Notes: generated by a model not told the origin, from the sequence alone. 64,000 nt of DNA from Methylobacterium soli (GCF_008806385.1 NZ_VZZK01000023.1:40084-104083), one strand, 5' to 3'; counted from the first letter of the stretch, positions 26,980 through 37,171 are shown. A program made the numbers and translations.

Positions 26980-29900
26980 TGACTGACGCCGCACCCTTCG
27001 TTTGTCACGCTTCCCCTTTTTCAACCCTCGATGCGGTTCGGTCCCGCGTCACAGAGGCTGTTTTGGGCCAGAGTGGGATCAACCATCCGTCCTTGATCGC
27101 GGAAATTCGGCGCCGTTTCGGTTCAATTGAAACTGAAGCCGGTGCGCTGGTTCAGGAGCCAGTGATCGAGGCTGCTCTCCCGTACCTCGCAGGAGATGAG
27201 TCGCTCGGAAGCCTCGCCGGAAAGCGGCTTCATCCGAAGGTTGTCGAAGCACTGGCAGGCGGAGGGCACAATCGGCAGTATATCTTCCCACGCGAATTGA
27301 AGCCGTATCAGCATCAGCTCGACGCCTGGGAGTTGCTTACCGATTCTGTGCCGCGCTCAGTGCTGGTGACTAGTGGCACGGGGTCGGGCAAGACCGAGTG
27401 CTTCTTGATTCCCCTTCTGCATGATCTCGCGTGCGAGGCCGAAGCAGTTGGCCGCCTAACTGGCGTCCGGGCGATCGCGCTCTATCCCTTGAATGCACTC
27501 ATTGCAAGCCAGGAAGAACGTCTGCGCGAGTGGACAGCGCCGTTCAACGGCCGAATCCGATTTGGGCTTTACAACGGTAACATGCCGGAGGACGCGCAAG
27601 GCTCGTCACAATCACCGGAGCAGGTCAGCGACCGCCGCACGTTACGCCTAGAACCACCGCCGATCCTCGTCACCAATGTGACAATGCTGGAATACATGAC
27701 GGTGCGTCGGCAGGATCGATCGCTTATCGAGGCGTCACGCGGGAAGCTACGATGGATTATCCTCGACGAGGCACACAGCTATGTTGGATCGGCAGCAGCC
27801 GAGATTGCGCTTTTGATCCGACGCGCCCTGCTTGCGTTTGGTGTGACGCCCGCCGACGTTCGTTTCGTCGCGACTTCCGCGACAATTGGTGAGGGCGAGG
27901 CGGTTGCGGCACAACTCAAACGGTTCCTCGGTGATGTGGCCGGTCTCCCTGAGGCACACGTCCACGTCGTAGTAGGCCGGCGCCGCGCGCTCACCCTCCC
28001 TACGCCCGTCTCAGCAACAACCTTGAACGCGGCAGCCCTCGGGGACAGCGCGGCGCTTGCCCGCAACCCGGTCGTTCAGGACCTCGCTCGGCGCCTCAGC
28101 GCAGGACCTATGTCTTGGACCGACTTCAGACGCTTGACCGCCCCCACCCAGGTCGAACCCGAGGCGCTCGCTCGCGGATTGACGGCTCCCGGTACGAATG
28201 GTGAGCCTCTTCTTCCCTTACGTGTTCACGGTTTCCTTCGCGCCGTGCCGGGCCTGTGGGCTTGCCTCAACTCAGCCTGCTCCGGCAAGCCTGCCGGTGA
28301 TTGGCCATTCGGCGCTGTACTCTCCGAGCGGGTTGAGGCGTGCCCGCACTGCACCGGCGCTGTCCTTGAGCTAGTGTCCTGCGCGGAATGCGGCGAGCCG
28401 TTCCTTGAGGGTATGGAGCGTGACGGAACATTACGACAAGCGCGCCGACCCAACGCGACCGACGAGTTCGCAGCCGACAGTGAAGCCGAATCGGACGGCG
28501 AGACGGAGGAGCCGGACAGTGAGCCCACCACGCCGCGGCCGGACATCGCGCGGCTGATCGCACTTCAAGCCTTCTCCGGCGCCCGTCCGCTGCATATCGA
28601 GCCGACGAGCGGCCGCGTGTGCGATGGCGTGACAGACTCCTCGCGCACCGTTCGTACACACGACCGTGATCGGCCGGAGCAGTGTCCCGCCTGTCGGGCA
28701 ACCGGGAAGAACGAGGACAGCCCCGGTACACTTCTACGACCGTTCCGGTTTGGAGCGCCCTTCCTGATCGGCAACGCCGCACCCGTGCTGCTCGACGGTG
28801 TTGCCCCACGCTCTCGAAATCCGGATCTCCCAGTTCCCCCGCCGTCGGAGGGGCGCCAGCTCCTTTCTTTCACCGATAGTCGGCAAGGAACTGCCCGCTT
28901 CGCCGCCGCCCTACAGAGTGCATCCGAGCGCAATCACGTTCGGGCGATGATATATCACGCAGTGCAGGACACACTTCGTCCGCAGCCCGAAGCAAACGAT
29001 AAAGCAGTCGAACTCGACAGCCGGATCGCGGCGCTTGAGCCCGTCGCCGGCATCGACGCGAAACTCGGAGATATGTTGGCCGACCTACGCAAGGAGCGAG
29101 CAAAGCTCTTCAATCCTGCGGGTGACGGCCTATCCTGGCCAACTATGCGAGATCAACTCGCAGCGCGTCCCGAAATCGATCACTGGATGCGGCGGGTTTG
29201 GAACTCGCGCGACGTTCGCTTCCAAAGGAGCGCCAGCGATTTTGCCCAATTCCTGCTGCTGCGCGAGCTTGCGCGTCGGCCGCGGCGCGCGAATGCACTC
29301 GAGACACTCGGGCTGGCCCGCCTGCGCTTTCCCACTCTCGACGCGCTCGGCGAACAGCGTCTTCCTCGGGCGTTTCGCGAACGAGGGCGGACATTGGTCG
29401 AGTGGCGAGACTTCCTCACACTGCTACTAACTGTCCGCGTGCGGAACGCATTTGCCATTCGCATGGACCGAGCGGATGTACATTGGCTGATCAAGAACGG
29501 CTTTCCTCGGGTTCTGCTCAGCCCCGATGGGCACAAGAGCTATGCCAGTGAGCTAACTTGGCTCAAAGCAGGCCCCAAAGGTCGTCAAAGCATCGCAGTG
29601 AAGTTACTGGAGCGCGCCCTTGGTCTGTCTGCAGAGAACAGCGAGCAGCGCGCCGAGATCAACGAGACGCTGCGTGGGGCCTGGGAGTGTCTGTTTCCAT
29701 TATTCACACAGCCAGGGGTTGGCGCACATTACGCGCTGGATCTGGACAAAGCCTATGTTGCGCCCGTGAGAATGGCGTATTTCTGCCCTGTTTCCCGTCG
29801 TCTGCTCGACACAACCTTTGCGCGCATCTCGCCTTATGGGCTTGATGGCTCCAGCCGACACGGTGGGCAAGTCTGCGAAACAGTTGAGATGCCCTGCCAC

Positions 29901-32900
29901 CCAAACCCCTTCCTGCTGGCCGAACGCGGCGGAGCGGGTGTAGTCGAAGAGTGGCTGGAAGCCGATGCTTTGGTTTCTGCACTGCGTGCCCGCGGACTAT
30001 GGGGAAACCTGCATGACCGCATTGCTCTCGGCTCGCCCTACACGCGGGCGGCCGAACACTCGGCTCAGCAGCCGCCGGTTCGGCTGCGACGTTACGAGTC
30101 CGAATTTAAAGCCGGTCAGATCAACATTCTAAACTGCTCGACCACGATGGAGATGGGCGTCGATATTGGTTCCGTCTCGTCAGTCGTCATGACGAATGTA
30201 CCACCATCGATCGCCAACTACCGGCAGCGCATCGGGCGCGCGGGACGGCGGGGCCAAGGTTTCGCGGCATCCCTGACGTATGCCCGCGATACGCCGCTTG
30301 ACCGAGAAGCATTTAGCGACCCAACCGCATACCTCGCACGGAAGATCGAAGCACCGAAGGTGACGCTCGATTCACGCCGGATCGTTCAACGCCATGTGAA
30401 TGCGCTTCTCCTCGCAACGTGGTTCAAACAAGCGGGCGGCGAGGTCCTCAAAACCACGGCCGGCGATTTCTTTGGCTGCCCGCCTGTCGTCGGTGCGACG
30501 CGCCCGGAAAGTGCGCCAGCACGCTCATTTCACGATTGGGTCACGCGACCGAGCACGCTTGCGGAGACGGCTGAGGGCATCCGCATTCTGATCCGCGGAT
30601 CCGCACTTGCGGGCGACCAAAGCCTTCATGCTGCAGCTGGTGACGCGATGGCGGCCGCGGAGAGTGGCTTCATTTCTGAATGGGACGCCATCCAGGCGCA
30701 AGCCAAGGGATTAGAGCGTGAGGCCGCACGAAAGAGTCTTGGCTTTCAGCTGAAGCGGATGTGTGGTGAGTACCTATTGGGTGAATTAGCAGACCGGGGC
30801 GTTCTTCCCGGACACGGTTTCCCCACAGCCGTCGTTCCCTTCGTCAACAAGGATGAACCCGACGAGGACGAGGCCGCAAATCGTTCTGAAGGTAATCGTT
30901 ATCGCCGCCGCAACTATCCGACGCGAAACCTGGATGTCGCAATTCGTGACTATGCGCCGGGAGCCGAGGTCGTCGTCGATGGGCTTGTGTTTCGCTCGGC
31001 CGGAGTGACGCTGAACTGGAAGCGGCCAGCTGGTGAGAGCTCCGTCGGCGAGATTCAGAGCCTCAAGTGGTTCTGGGATTGCCAGCACTGCGGTGCGGCA
31101 GACACTGCGCGGCTACAGCCAGTGCGATGTGTCGCGTGCGAGGCCGACGAGGAGTCGTTGGAGACACGGCGCTTCCTAGAACCCGCCGGCTTCACCGTCG
31201 ATATGGCGGCACAACCCCACGCCGAGATCGAGCAGGTCACTTACGTCGAGCCGGAGCCAGAGCGTGTCGCAGCTCGGGGCGCAGCTTGGCGCCCATTCCT
31301 CGATCCAGATCGCGGTCGCTTGAGGGCTAGCCGAGAAGGCCTCGTGTTCTATTCCTCAGCCGGCGGTACTGGGAGCCGCGGGTACGCCGTATGCTTGGAG
31401 TGTGGGCGTGCCGAAGCCGAACATACGAGTGACGATCCCGGCAAGAAGCCTCTTCACGAACATCGGCCACTGCGGTTCACAAAGGCGGATGCCGACGGAA
31501 TTTGCCCAGGCAACGCTGGTGGGTTCAGGATCCAGACCAACCTCGCTCTCGGACATGAAATCACGACCGATGTCGCGGAGGTGCAGCCGACAGCACTGAG
31601 CGACCCCCGTGCCGCGTGGGCCTTGGCCTCCGCACTGCGGGAGGCACTGGCTCGCCGCCTCGGCATCGCCGCCGGCGAGCTTGGCATCTCCATAACCCCT
31701 CGAACAACGCTCGTCGGCAACCGGACACACTCACTGTTTCTCTTCGATCGCGCTGCGGGCGGCGCGGGGTTCGCGCCGAGATTGGTGGACCTCTTCGAGG
31801 AGTTGCTGCGCGAGGCGCGCGAGATACTAAACTGCAAGCGGACGGGATGTCTGACCGGGTGTTCCTCGTGCGTAGTCGCCAATGACCTCTATGCTCAGGC
31901 AGAGACGATAGACCGGCGTGCAGCACTGGCCTTTGTGGATGCAGAGCTCACTGCCCTAGCCCGACCGCCAGTGGACGATTTAGCAGCGCCGGACGCGGTC
32001 CTAGCTCGCGATGTTGCCGACGAACTCGTCGCGTCGGCGCAAGGCTCAATCGGCGCTGTGACGCTATGGCCCGTAGATCCGCTTGATCCCTCTGCCCTGG
32101 CGACTCCGCGTCTAAGGACGCTCCTTGAAATGCTGATCAAGGGCGGACATACGGTCACGCTAGGTCTCAGTGCCGAAGGACTGGGAACGCTTGATGCCGC
32201 TCAACAGCTTGGGCTACGCGACGCAGCTGTGCGCCACAGCCTTCGCCTCGCGTCCAGCTCGGCTCCCATTTATCCAAACGGTGCGAGAGCGATCGCGGCA
32301 ACTGACGGAGGCCAAACTTGGGTCTCCCGTGACATGGGCGCTGGGCTGCTCGGAGATGACTGGGGTGTCGGACGCGCAGCACCGCTGGTCCGCTTGGTCG
32401 GCAAACCACCAAGTGGTGCAACTATTGACCCTAATAGCTTATTGCCTCGGTCCGGAACGCGTTTCGTTGAAATTCGCTCAGAACTTGATGGACCAAGTCG
32501 TAGCTTCGGAGACCGCTTTTTGGAACTTATCCGCCCATCTCTTGAGCGCGCGAGATTGTGGAATTCGGAACAGTTGACAAGTATTATTTACACCGATCGA
32601 TACGTAAATTCACCGCTTGTGTCACATTTGCTGTTAACGGCCATGTCAAGCCTGCACCGTAGGCTCGCCGCACAAGGAAAGGTCACACCGTTTCAGCTTA
32701 TGACTGCACCTCTGAGGGCCCCCCTCGACCGAGTTCCACATCGGCTCAACCACGACTGGCGATCAGAGCGCGATCGTCGAGAGGTGCTCACTCGTTCGGC
32801 GGCCTCGGCAGGGCTGAATTTGGATCTGTCTGTCGAACGAGGGGCGCATTCGCGCCAACTCGTTCTGCAATGGGAGACGCGCTCCTTCACAATCGTCCTA

Positions 32901-33056
32901 GACCAAGGATTTGGTTTCCTGCGAGCACCCGTTTCGCCGCCATTCGATTTCACTGCCCCTCCCCTTTCTCAAGCACAGCGGCTAACGAACACGAACGTCA
33001 TCTGCAAAAATGACGGATCAACATATTTCGTCATGATTGAAGAAATCGGCCTGTAA
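26979..33056 (+). CDS. druE: DruE-like giant DEAH helicase with DUF1998 region
   Basis: A 2025-residue protein. The first RecA-like domain has Walker A TSGTGSGKT at 131-139, LYPLNALIASQEERL and the DEAH box at 263-266. A Cys-rich insert (CLNSACSGK, CPHCTGA, CAECGEP, about 430-475) and an acidic linker follow. The second RecA domain has TTMEMGVDIGSV and NYRQRIGRAGRRGQ (about 1070-1090). The C-terminal region contains RAAGGAGFAPRLVDLFEELL and CKRTGCLTGCSSCV, the Cys cluster of DUF1998. A single protein of about 2000 residues combining these parts is the hallmark DruE of Druantia; DISARM and Dpd helicases have a different gene arrangement. It probably unwinds or translocates on invading DNA. Confidence 0.78.
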   Translation: MTDAAPFVCHASPFSTLDAVRSRVTEAVLGQSGINHPSLIAEIRRRFGSIETEAGALVQEPVIEAALPYLAGDESLGSLAGKRLHPKVVEALAGGGHNRQYIFPRELKPYQHQLDAWELLTDSVPRSVLVTSGTGSGKTECFLIPLLHDLACEAEAVGRLTGVRAIALYPLNALIASQEERLREWTAPFNGRIRFGLYNGNMPEDAQGSSQSPEQVSDRRTLRLEPPPILVTNVTMLEYMTVRRQDRSLIEASRGKLRWIILDEAHSYVGSAAAEIALLIRRALLAFGVTPADVRFVATSATIGEGEAVAAQLKRFLGDVAGLPEAHVHVVVGRRRALTLPTPVSATTLNAAALGDSAALARNPVVQDLARRLSAGPMSWTDFRRLTAPTQVEPEALARGLTAPGTNGEPLLPLRVHGFLRAVPGLWACLNSACSGKPAGDWPFGAVLSERVEACPHCTGAVLELVSCAECGEPFLEGMERDGTLRQARRPNATDEFAADSEAESDGETEEPDSEPTTPRPDIARLIALQAFSGARPLHIEPTSGRVCDGVTDSSRTVRTHDRDRPEQCPACRATGKNEDSPGTLLRPFRFGAPFLIGNAAPVLLDGVAPRSRNPDLPVPPPSEGRQLLSFTDSRQGTARFAAALQSASERNHVRAMIYHAVQDTLRPQPEANDKAVELDSRIAALEPVAGIDAKLGDMLADLRKERAKLFNPAGDGLSWPTMRDQLAARPEIDHWMRRVWNSRDVRFQRSASDFAQFLLLRELARRPRRANALETLGLARLRFPTLDALGEQRLPRAFRERGRTLVEWRDFLTLLLTVRVRNAFAIRMDRADVHWLIKNGFPRVLLSPDGHKSYASELTWLKAGPKGRQSIAVKLLERALGLSAENSEQRAEINETLRGAWECLFPLFTQPGVGAHYALDLDKAYVAPVRMAYFCPVSRRLLDTTFARISPYGLDGSSRHGGQVCETVEMPCHPNPFLLAERGGAGVVEEWLEADALVSALRARGLWGNLHDRIALGSPYTRAAEHSAQQPPVRLRRYESEFKAGQINILNCSTTMEMGVDIGSVSSVVMTNVPPSIANYRQRIGRAGRRGQGFAASLTYARDTPLDREAFSDPTAYLARKIEAPKVTLDSRRIVQRHVNALLLATWFKQAGGEVLKTTAGDFFGCPPVVGATRPESAPARSFHDWVTRPSTLAETAEGIRILIRGSALAGDQSLHAAAGDAMAAAESGFISEWDAIQAQAKGLEREAARKSLGFQLKRMCGEYLLGELADRGVLPGHGFPTAVVPFVNKDEPDEDEAANRSEGNRYRRRNYPTRNLDVAIRDYAPGAEVVVDGLVFRSAGVTLNWKRPAGESSVGEIQSLKWFWDCQHCGAADTARLQPVRCVACEADEESLETRRFLEPAGFTVDMAAQPHAEIEQVTYVEPEPERVAARGAAWRPFLDPDRGRLRASREGLVFYSSAGGTGSRGYAVCLECGRAEAEHTSDDPGKKPLHEHRPLRFTKADADGICPGNAGGFRIQTNLALGHEITTDVAEVQPTALSDPRAAWALASALREALARRLGIAAGELGISITPRTTLVGNRTHSLFLFDRAAGGAGFAPRLVDLFEELLREAREILNCKRTGCLTGCSSCVVANDLYAQAETIDRRAALAFVDAELTALARPPVDDLAAPDAVLARDVADELVASAQGSIGAVTLWPVDPLDPSALATPRLRTLLEMLIKGGHTVTLGLSAEGLGTLDAAQQLGLRDAAVRHSLRLASSSAPIYPNGARAIAATDGGQTWVSRDMGAGLLGDDWGVGRAAPLVRLVGKPPSGATIDPNSLLPRSGTRFVEIRSELDGPSRSFGDRFLELIRPSLERARLWNSEQLTSIIYTDRYVNSPLVSHLLLTAMSSLHRRLAAQGKVTPFQLMTAPLRAPLDRVPHRLNHDWRSERDRREVLTRSAASAGLNLDLSVERGAHSRQLVLQWETRSFTIVLDQGFGFLRAPVSPPFDFTAPPLSQAQRLTNTNVICKNDGSTYFVMIEEIGL

Positions 33057-33094
33057 CGGCGCTATCTCGGCATCTTTGTGCGGTGACATAACCG

Positions 33095-35047
33095 ATGAAA
33101 ATCTCAACAATCTTGGACCACATCGATAGCGGGCATATGGCTCTGCCAGAGTTCCAGCGCGGCTACGTCTGGAACCGCGATCAAGTACGTGGGCTATTCG
33201 ACTCGCTCTACCGCCGGCACCCAGTCGGAGGCCTGTTAGTCTGGGGGACCGAAGCAAAGACGGCCGCCCACCGCGGAGAAGGTCCACTCGCAGCTGGTAT
33301 CGTCAAACTCCTACTTGATGGCCAACAGCGAATGACGTCGCTTTACGGAGTGGTCCGAGGCAAGGCGCCCAAGTTTTTTGACGGAAATGCGCAGGCTTTC
33401 ACCGGCCTCCGGTTCCACATCGACACTGAGACTTTTGGGTTCTACCAGCCCGTTAAAATGCAGGATGATCCACTATGGATTGATGTGACGAGCCTAATGC
33501 AGGCTGGGCCGGCGGGCCTCGGCAAGTTCATCGGGCAGTTATCCACGGATCCGGCATACTCAGCCAGCATAGGAACGTACATTGGCCGCCTGAGCACACT
33601 TCTGAGCGTTACAGATATAGATCTTCATATTGAAGAGGTCACCGGTCCCGACAAGACTCTGGACATTGTAGTCGATATCTTCAATCGCGTGAACAGCGGT
33701 GGAACGAAGCTCTCAAAAGGAGACCTGGCACTGGCCAAAATCTGCGCGGAGTGGCCAGAGGCTCGCGACTCCATGAAGGCGAAACTCAAGCAATGGACGG
33801 ACGCTGGCTACCATTTTAATCTGGATTGGCTGCTACGATCGGTGAACACAGTACTCACGGGAGAGGCTAAGTTCAGCTACCTTCATGATAAAGGTGCACT
33901 CGACATTCAGGACGGGCTAAATCGCGCCTCGAAACACATTGACGCTAGTCTTAACCTAATTGCCGGCCGCCTCGGCATTGATCACGACCAAGTTTTCTTT
34001 GGTCGTTTCGGGGTGCCAGTCATGGTCCGTTACATGGACCAGCGGAAAGGTCCCCTTGATGCGAAGGAAAGGGACAAACTGCTGTTCTGGTTTGCCCAAG
34101 CTGGCATGTGGGGTCGGTTCTCAGGCTCTACTGAGTCGTTCATTGACCAAGACTTGGCTGCTCTCGAAGGGCCAAACGGCGGGTTGGACGCGCTTCTTGA
34201 TCAGCTTCGCCTTTGGCACGGGGGCCTCCAGGTTGAGCCTGGACATTTCACAGGCTGGAGCCTTGGCGCACGTTTCTACCCAGTGCTTTACATGCTCACA
34301 CGCATGGGCGCAGCACGGGATTGGGGAACGGGGCTACCGCTAAGGGCAAGCTTACTGGGCAAAATGAGTCGCCTTGAAGTTCATCATATTTTTCCGAAAT
34401 CGCAGCTATACAAGCGTAATCACAAGCGAGCAGAGGTGAACGCTCTAGGCAATTTCTGTTTTCTTACGAAGGATACGAACCTCAACATAAGTGATCGCCT
34501 TCCCGAAGAATACTTCCCCGAGATTGAAGTCAAGCACCCCGGCGCACTGGCCTCACAGTGGATTCCCATAGATCCTTTGCTTTGGAGGACAGATCGCTAC
34601 CTGGACTTCCTCGAAGCCCGCAAGACCCTGTTAGCTGCTGAAGCGAACACGCGGTTCGCAGATCTTTTGCACGGCGACACTCGCTGGCTCGCCTCGAGGA
34701 TTTCGACAATTCCTCTGACTACGGCTCTGATTGTAGGTGGTGTAACCAGTGAGGCGGAGGAGCTCGAGCTAGAGACGCTGAACGAGTGGGTAGCAGATCG
34801 GGGTTTGCCGCGGGGGCAGGTGAGCTTCGACTACGCAGATAATGAAACTGGCGCTCAGAAGGCTGTGTTCGACCTCGCCTGGCCTGACGGACTTCAACCC
34901 GGCCTTACCGGCCCCGTGGCTGTACTTCTTAACGAAACCTCAGACGTCCTCCAGATCGCGAGTGCTGCTGGGTTTCGATGCTTCACAACCGGCGCTGAGT
35001 TTCGGGGCTATGTCGAGAAGGAGATTATAAGTCTGGAAGTAGCTTAA
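33095..35047 (+). CDS. GmrSD-like DUF262/HNH restriction protein
   Basis: A 650-residue protein 38 bases after druE on the same strand. The N-terminal DUF262 domain has LPEFQRGYVWN (about 17-27), HPVGGLLVWGT and LLLDGQQRMTSLYG with the DGQQR nucleotide-pocket motif at 75-79. A helical middle leads to a C-terminal HNH/DUF1524-type nuclease, LEVHHIFPKSQL (about 427-438) with NALGNFCFLTKDTNLNISDR. This is the architecture of GmrSD-like type IV enzymes and of SspE/BrxU, which cut modified DNA under nucleotide control. It probably forms one defence operon with druH-druE, but it could be an independent system inserted beside them. Confidence 0.85.
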   Translation: MKISTILDHIDSGHMALPEFQRGYVWNRDQVRGLFDSLYRRHPVGGLLVWGTEAKTAAHRGEGPLAAGIVKLLLDGQQRMTSLYGVVRGKAPKFFDGNAQAFTGLRFHIDTETFGFYQPVKMQDDPLWIDVTSLMQAGPAGLGKFIGQLSTDPAYSASIGTYIGRLSTLLSVTDIDLHIEEVTGPDKTLDIVVDIFNRVNSGGTKLSKGDLALAKICAEWPEARDSMKAKLKQWTDAGYHFNLDWLLRSVNTVLTGEAKFSYLHDKGALDIQDGLNRASKHIDASLNLIAGRLGIDHDQVFFGRFGVPVMVRYMDQRKGPLDAKERDKLLFWFAQAGMWGRFSGSTESFIDQDLAALEGPNGGLDALLDQLRLWHGGLQVEPGHFTGWSLGARFYPVLYMLTRMGAARDWGTGLPLRASLLGKMSRLEVHHIFPKSQLYKRNHKRAEVNALGNFCFLTKDTNLNISDRLPEEYFPEIEVKHPGALASQWIPIDPLLWRTDRYLDFLEARKTLLAAEANTRFADLLHGDTRWLASRISTIPLTTALIVGGVTSEAEELELETLNEWVADRGLPRGQVSFDYADNETGAQKAVFDLAWPDGLQPGLTGPVAVLLNETSDVLQIASAAGFRCFTTGAEFRGYVEKEIISLEVA

Positions 35048-35692
35048 AGGTATCGAGAGCGGTGCCTATTGAAAGCGGGACAGAAGGGACCCGCCCTCCT
35101 CGACCGTTGGCACCTCCGCCCCGATTGTTTCCACGGCCACAACCTCTTTCTTGGTCAGGCAGTCTCACTCGCTCTTCATCAGCCCTGAGAAAATGCCTGC
35201 AAAGGGTACCCTCCGAGTCCGCTCGCCGCCGCCGGCGGCGCATTGCCGAATGCCCGATAACCCGGACGCTGCCGGTGCCCCGTCCCAGCGCGGGAAGTAG
35301 GCGTCCAGCCGCAGCTTGGAGGTGCACAACTGCAGCGTGCCAAGCCAGGTGTCGAGGGACCGATCCCAAAAGCCGTTGCGGTAGGTCTGTCGGTCTGACG
35401 TGCGCTCGTCCCATCCGGCGTCGTTCAAGTCTTCACGTTCGCCTTCATCAGCAACTGCAGAGCTGCCTCGGCCAACGCGCGCAGAACGACCGCGTCACCA
35501 GCTTTGGCAAGCAGCTCAACTAGGCGCAAGCGGTCTCTATCATCGAGCCCCCTTATCGGTTCAGGAAAGAGCTTCACAACTCCATCCTTGACCGTCGATC
35601 CAGTGACTACTTACCCTACGCCCTCCTGGGTGCCAAATCCCTACCATTTCCGCCAGCATCATCAAAATGTTAGCGCCGGACGGCGGGCCATT
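35048..35692 (-). pseudogene. IS256-family transposase remnant (frameshifted, truncated)
   Basis: On the minus strand between about 35560 and 35280, one frame reads RLVELLAKAGDAVVLRALAE and LQLLMKANVKT then stops; a +1 shift gives LNDAGWDERTSDRQTYRNGF and DTWLGTLQLCTSKLR ending in YFP. Together these are the N-terminal portion of an IS256/Mutator-type transposase. The DDE core is missing and the sequence right of 35600 and left of 35280 is not recognisable. It is a dead scar at the right side of the druH-druE-DUF262 block. Nothing else is seen in this interval. Confidence 0.7.
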
Positions 35693-36028
35693 TCAGCGGC
35701 AGAGTGGCACGATTTTGATAATGGCAAGTTCGCCCTTAAGGTCCACGGATTCCTGAAATGCCTCGTAGCCGTACGCACCTTCAGACACTGAGGTGTACTG
35801 AGTGCCAAGCACTTGTCGCTTTTCATTGAGGCAGACGAATTGCACATTGACATTCGAAGCGAACTTTTCGCCCGGATGAGCAACAATCTCGCCTAGCATC
35901 TCGATGCGTGGCTCGCCCGCATACCCCTCCTCGTCGAGGATCGCGAGAAGGCCCTCGAAACGGATGCCAGCGCGTTCCTCGAGCGCCGGTTGCCGCTCGA
36001 TCAGATCCGTCACGTCTCGCTTAGCCAT
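35693..36028 (-). CDS. Small hypothetical protein
   Basis: A 111-residue protein, MAKRDVTDLIERQPALEERA onward, predominantly beta in its second half (NVNVQFVCLNEKRQVLGTQY, GYEAFQESVDLKGELAIIKI). GAAGGGTAGGG precedes the ATG. It carries no motif I recognise and stands alone between two transposase remnants. Confidence 0.55.
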   Translation of the reverse strand: MAKRDVTDLIERQPALEERAGIRFEGLLAILDEEGYAGEPRIEMLGEIVAHPGEKFASNVNVQFVCLNEKRQVLGTQYTSVSEGAYGYEAFQESVDLKGELAIIKIVPLCR

Positions 36029-36246
36029 GCCCTACCCTTCACAGAATGACAAAAAAGGCGCAGTTCGGCTTAAACGAGTTTTGACTTTTTCGCCCGCAAC
36101 TCGAATGAAAAACCTGCACGTTCTGCGCGAACGGGCCGCTATGATTGAAGCAACTGAAGGCCGGGGGCCTCCTGACAGAGGGAGAGGTCGGTGCACAGAA
36201 GGTCGCCCTATTCTATCGAGTTTGACGCCGCACTGCGTTAGCCTGG

Positions 36247-36391
36247 AACTGCCATCGCTGTCGCGGCGGCCCGCACGGTCAGCGATCTCTGGCAGGTCAT
36301 CCACAAAGCCTTCGCGCGCTTCCCACCCAAGGAGTGCCGCAACTACTTCACGGCTGCCGGCTACGAGGATGACGCTTGTGCTTCCAGCTGA
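36247..36391 (+). pseudogene. IS630-family transposase C-terminal remnant
   Basis: The frame IAVAAARTVSDLWQVIHKAF ... PPKECRNYFTAAGYEDDA ending at TGA 36391 matches the conserved C-terminal end of IS630-type transposases (AARTV..LW..I, then F.P.EC.NYF.AAGY). Nothing upstream in the gap 36029-36246 continues it convincingly, so only the tail survives. The rest of the interval up to 36574 has no supportable gene. Confidence 0.65.
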
Positions 36392-36574
36392 TCGGGTCGC
36401 GCTCTAGTCGGGAAGAGGGCGGCCCCGGTAATCCCTTACGGGCAGTCATCGGCCGAGCGGCCGTTGGATCCACGAATCCGCAGTGAGTGAAGGCTTCGTC
36501 GTCGCAGAATCTGGTCCGAGAAGTCCGCCTCTGGGGCAAGCGGAACCATAAACTTGGCCGTTCGTTCTGGAGTC

Positions 36575-37105
36575 ATGGAACACTTCAGATCGACCATCGC
36601 CACAACTGCGGTCGCCGTACTGAGTTTGGTGGCCGCTGCCCAGATACTCCACCCGCGAGATCCCTCTGAGGAGCCCTCGCGCGCAGGCCAGCGGGCCGTT
36701 CGCTCGGTCGAGCGCGTTACCGGAGTGGCGTGGGTTGATCCGCCAACACAAGCCACCCCTTCGGCCTCGCGGCCAAAGGAACATTCCTTGGTCGACGGCT
36801 CTGGAGTGCTGGCAACAGCCCGCCCTGCCTCGTTCACCCTTGTGGGCTCTGATATGCTGGCGCTGCCAGCAATGAGCGAGACGGCCGGCCGGCCAGGGCG
36901 GTCCCAAAGAGCTGAAGCGATCCGGCACCATCGCTCGGCGCAGCTTGAACCTCAACGCCGGACACCTCCAAGCGAGCGTGTCGCTTCAGCCGACCAAGCC
37001 GCACAGGGTGATGCCGCCCAGGCAAGCTCTGGCATTCCCGCCAAGGTCGATTTAATTGGGGACCTGCTGAAGCGGCTAGGAGCCGATCAGGGCACCGAAG
37101 GTTGA
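36575..37105 (+). CDS. Hypothetical secreted or membrane-anchored protein
   Basis: A 176-residue protein with an N-terminal hydrophobic helix (IATTAVAVLSLVAAAQILHP), either a signal peptide or an anchor, and a long low-complexity exported part rich in Ser, Ala, Arg and Pro that ends with the helix VDLIGDLLKRLGADQG. No family recognised. The ATG at 36575 is preferred; a TTG at 36554 would add seven residues. Confidence 0.45.
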   Translation: MEHFRSTIATTAVAVLSLVAAAQILHPRDPSEEPSRAGQRAVRSVERVTGVAWVDPPTQATPSASRPKEHSLVDGSGVLATARPASFTLVGSDMLALPAMSETAGRPGRSQRAEAIRHHRSAQLEPQRRTPPSERVASADQAAQGDAAQASSGIPAKVDLIGDLLKRLGADQGTEG

Positions 37106-37171
37106 TCCGACCCTGAATGCAGTGTGACGAATGCTTGAGGCATTGCGGACATGCAATAGTAGAAGTGCCGG

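Noticed and set aside
26979..33056. DISARM (DrmA/DrmB) or Dpd as the identity of the helicase
   Set aside because: DISARM splits helicase and DUF1998 into separate genes and has a methylase and PLD gene; Dpd has many further genes. None is present here.
35025..35414. 129-aa minus-strand frame after the DUF262 gene
   Set aside because: Overlaps the frame that carries the IS256 remnant and shows no domain.
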